From Paracoccaceae bacterium (GTDB taxonomy: Bacteria; Pseudomonadota; Alphaproteobacteria; Rhodobacterales; Rhodobacteraceae): a DNA stretch of 64,000 bases. The notes under the pieces are model-generated. The model was given only the letters and a program-made list of their open reading frames with translations, did not search any database and was not told where the DNA came from. Below are positions 63,504 through 64,000 of the stretch, piece by piece. The stretch covers positions 1 to 64,000 of the forward strand of contig JACONJ010000048.1 of the NCBI GenBank assembly GCA_014323785.1, in the 5' to 3' direction. Both the position numbers and the translations under genes were made by a program. Each line of letters opens with the position of its first letter. The first letter of the stretch is position 1.

Positions 63504-64000
63504 ATGGATTATTTTCTGTATCGGGACGGGGTGCTTCACGCGGAAGATGTGCCCTTACCACAGATTGCGGCAGGCGTCGGCACACCGTTCTATGTCTACT
63601 CAACCGCCACGCTGGTGCGGCATTATCGGCTGTTCAAGGACGCGCTGGAAGGGCTGCCGAACCTTGTGTGCTACGCAATGAAGTCAAATAGTAATCAGGC
63701 GGTCATCAAACTGCTGGCCGATCTGGGCGCGGGGATGGATGTGGTCTCTGGCGGGGAATATCTGCGCGCCAGGGCCGCGGGTGTGCCGGGCAACCGGATC
63801 GTGTTTTCGGGTGTCGGTAAGACCCGGTCCGAGATGGAATTGGCACTGGACGGCGGCATTCGCCAGGTGAACCTGGAATCTGAACCCGAGATGAATATGT
63901 TGTCCCGGGTCGCAACCGCGATGGGTGTGACCGTGCCTGTGACCATCCGCGTGAATCCGAATGTAGATGCCGGCACCCATGCGAAAATCGCCACCGGCAC
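63504..64000 (+). CDS. lysA: Diaminopimelate decarboxylase LysA (partial, runs off the window)
   Basis: The first 165 codons read as LysA: MDYFLYRDGVLHAEDVPLP, then GTPFYVYSTATL, the PLP-binding lysine Lys60 in YAMKSNSN, and 'LGAGMDVVSGGEYLRARAAG', 'RIVFSGVGKT'. It decarboxylates meso-DAP to lysine with PLP. The 3' end lies outside the window. No stop occurs up to 64000. Confidence 0.94.
   Translation, partial: MDYFLYRDGVLHAEDVPLPQIAAGVGTPFYVYSTATLVRHYRLFKDALEGLPNLVCYAMKSNSNQAVIKLLADLGAGMDVVSGGEYLRARAAGVPGNRIVFSGVGKTRSEMELALDGGIRQVNLESEPEMNMLSRVATAMGVTVPVTIRVNPNVDAGTHAKIATG

Overview
The window looks like a chromosomal segment of an alphaproteobacterium of the Rhodobacteraceae (roseobacter-like). 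It is GC-rich and densely coding. Several gene neighbourhoods are typical of that family: an NDUFA9-like reductase next to uppP and gltD/gltB; hisD, a UPF0262 gene, a low-molecular-weight phosphatase, infA, maf, an RNase E/G-type gene, yacG and tRNA-Phe; yajC-secDF; the bc1 operon petABC; and gapR. The assignment rests on gene content and synteny, not on a marker search.

Layout. 1-3.8 kb: an RTX remnant, then two SnoaL-like genes around an orphan sugar-type ABC ATPase. 3.8-5.1 kb: a small membrane protein, GapR and an Hsp20 chaperone. 5.3-11.5 kb: a glycolate oxidase locus (glcD, glcE, glcF) split by a type II restriction-modification pair. 12-22.6 kb: tRNA-Leu, an NDUFA9-like reductase, uppP and glutamate synthase, with an intact and a decayed GFA gene before gltB. 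22.8-28.8 kb: hisD to tRNA-Phe, interrupted by a decayed DNA methylase-HNH gene. 28.9-31 kb: an hsdM stub and a 602-bp-period tandem array of three Uma2 nuclease genes ending against serS. 32.4-38.3 kb: a membrane pentapeptide-repeat protein, yajC-secD-secF, a TauE/SafE permease and an Mth938 protein. 38.3-41.1 kb: a glyoxalase, thyX, a GIY-YIG gene and a cold-shock gene. 41.5-44 kb: a bufferin-type RiPP metallophore operon (bufA precursor, DUF692 MNIO enzyme, DUF2063 partner, DoxX). 44.6-50.5 kb: an RTX stub, a lytic transglycosylase, rnr, dapE and tRNA-Lys. 51-55.4 kb: dapF, mtaB, a GNAT acetyltransferase and malonyl-CoA synthetase. 55.6-58.4 kb: petABC. 58.5-61.8 kb: a TPP-riboswitch-controlled thiBPQ thiamine importer. 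62-64 kb: aroC and the start of lysA.

How the genes work together. Most are housekeeping: nitrogen assimilation (gltBD), lysine/peptidoglycan precursors (dapE, dapF, lysA, uppP), protein export (yajC-secDF), respiration (petABC, glcDEF), RNA processing (rnr, RNase E/G) and cofactor uptake (thiBPQ). The accessory layer is mainly defence and DNA-modifying genes. One R-M pair looks intact and one nuclease array is amplified, while the others are eroded. Many of the lesions are small indels in homopolymers or short repeats.

The best candidates for follow-up are the bufferin operon, the Uma2 array with its hsdM and serS junctions, the R-M insertion in the glycolate oxidase operon, and a roughly 60-bp dispersed intergenic repeat found in three copies.
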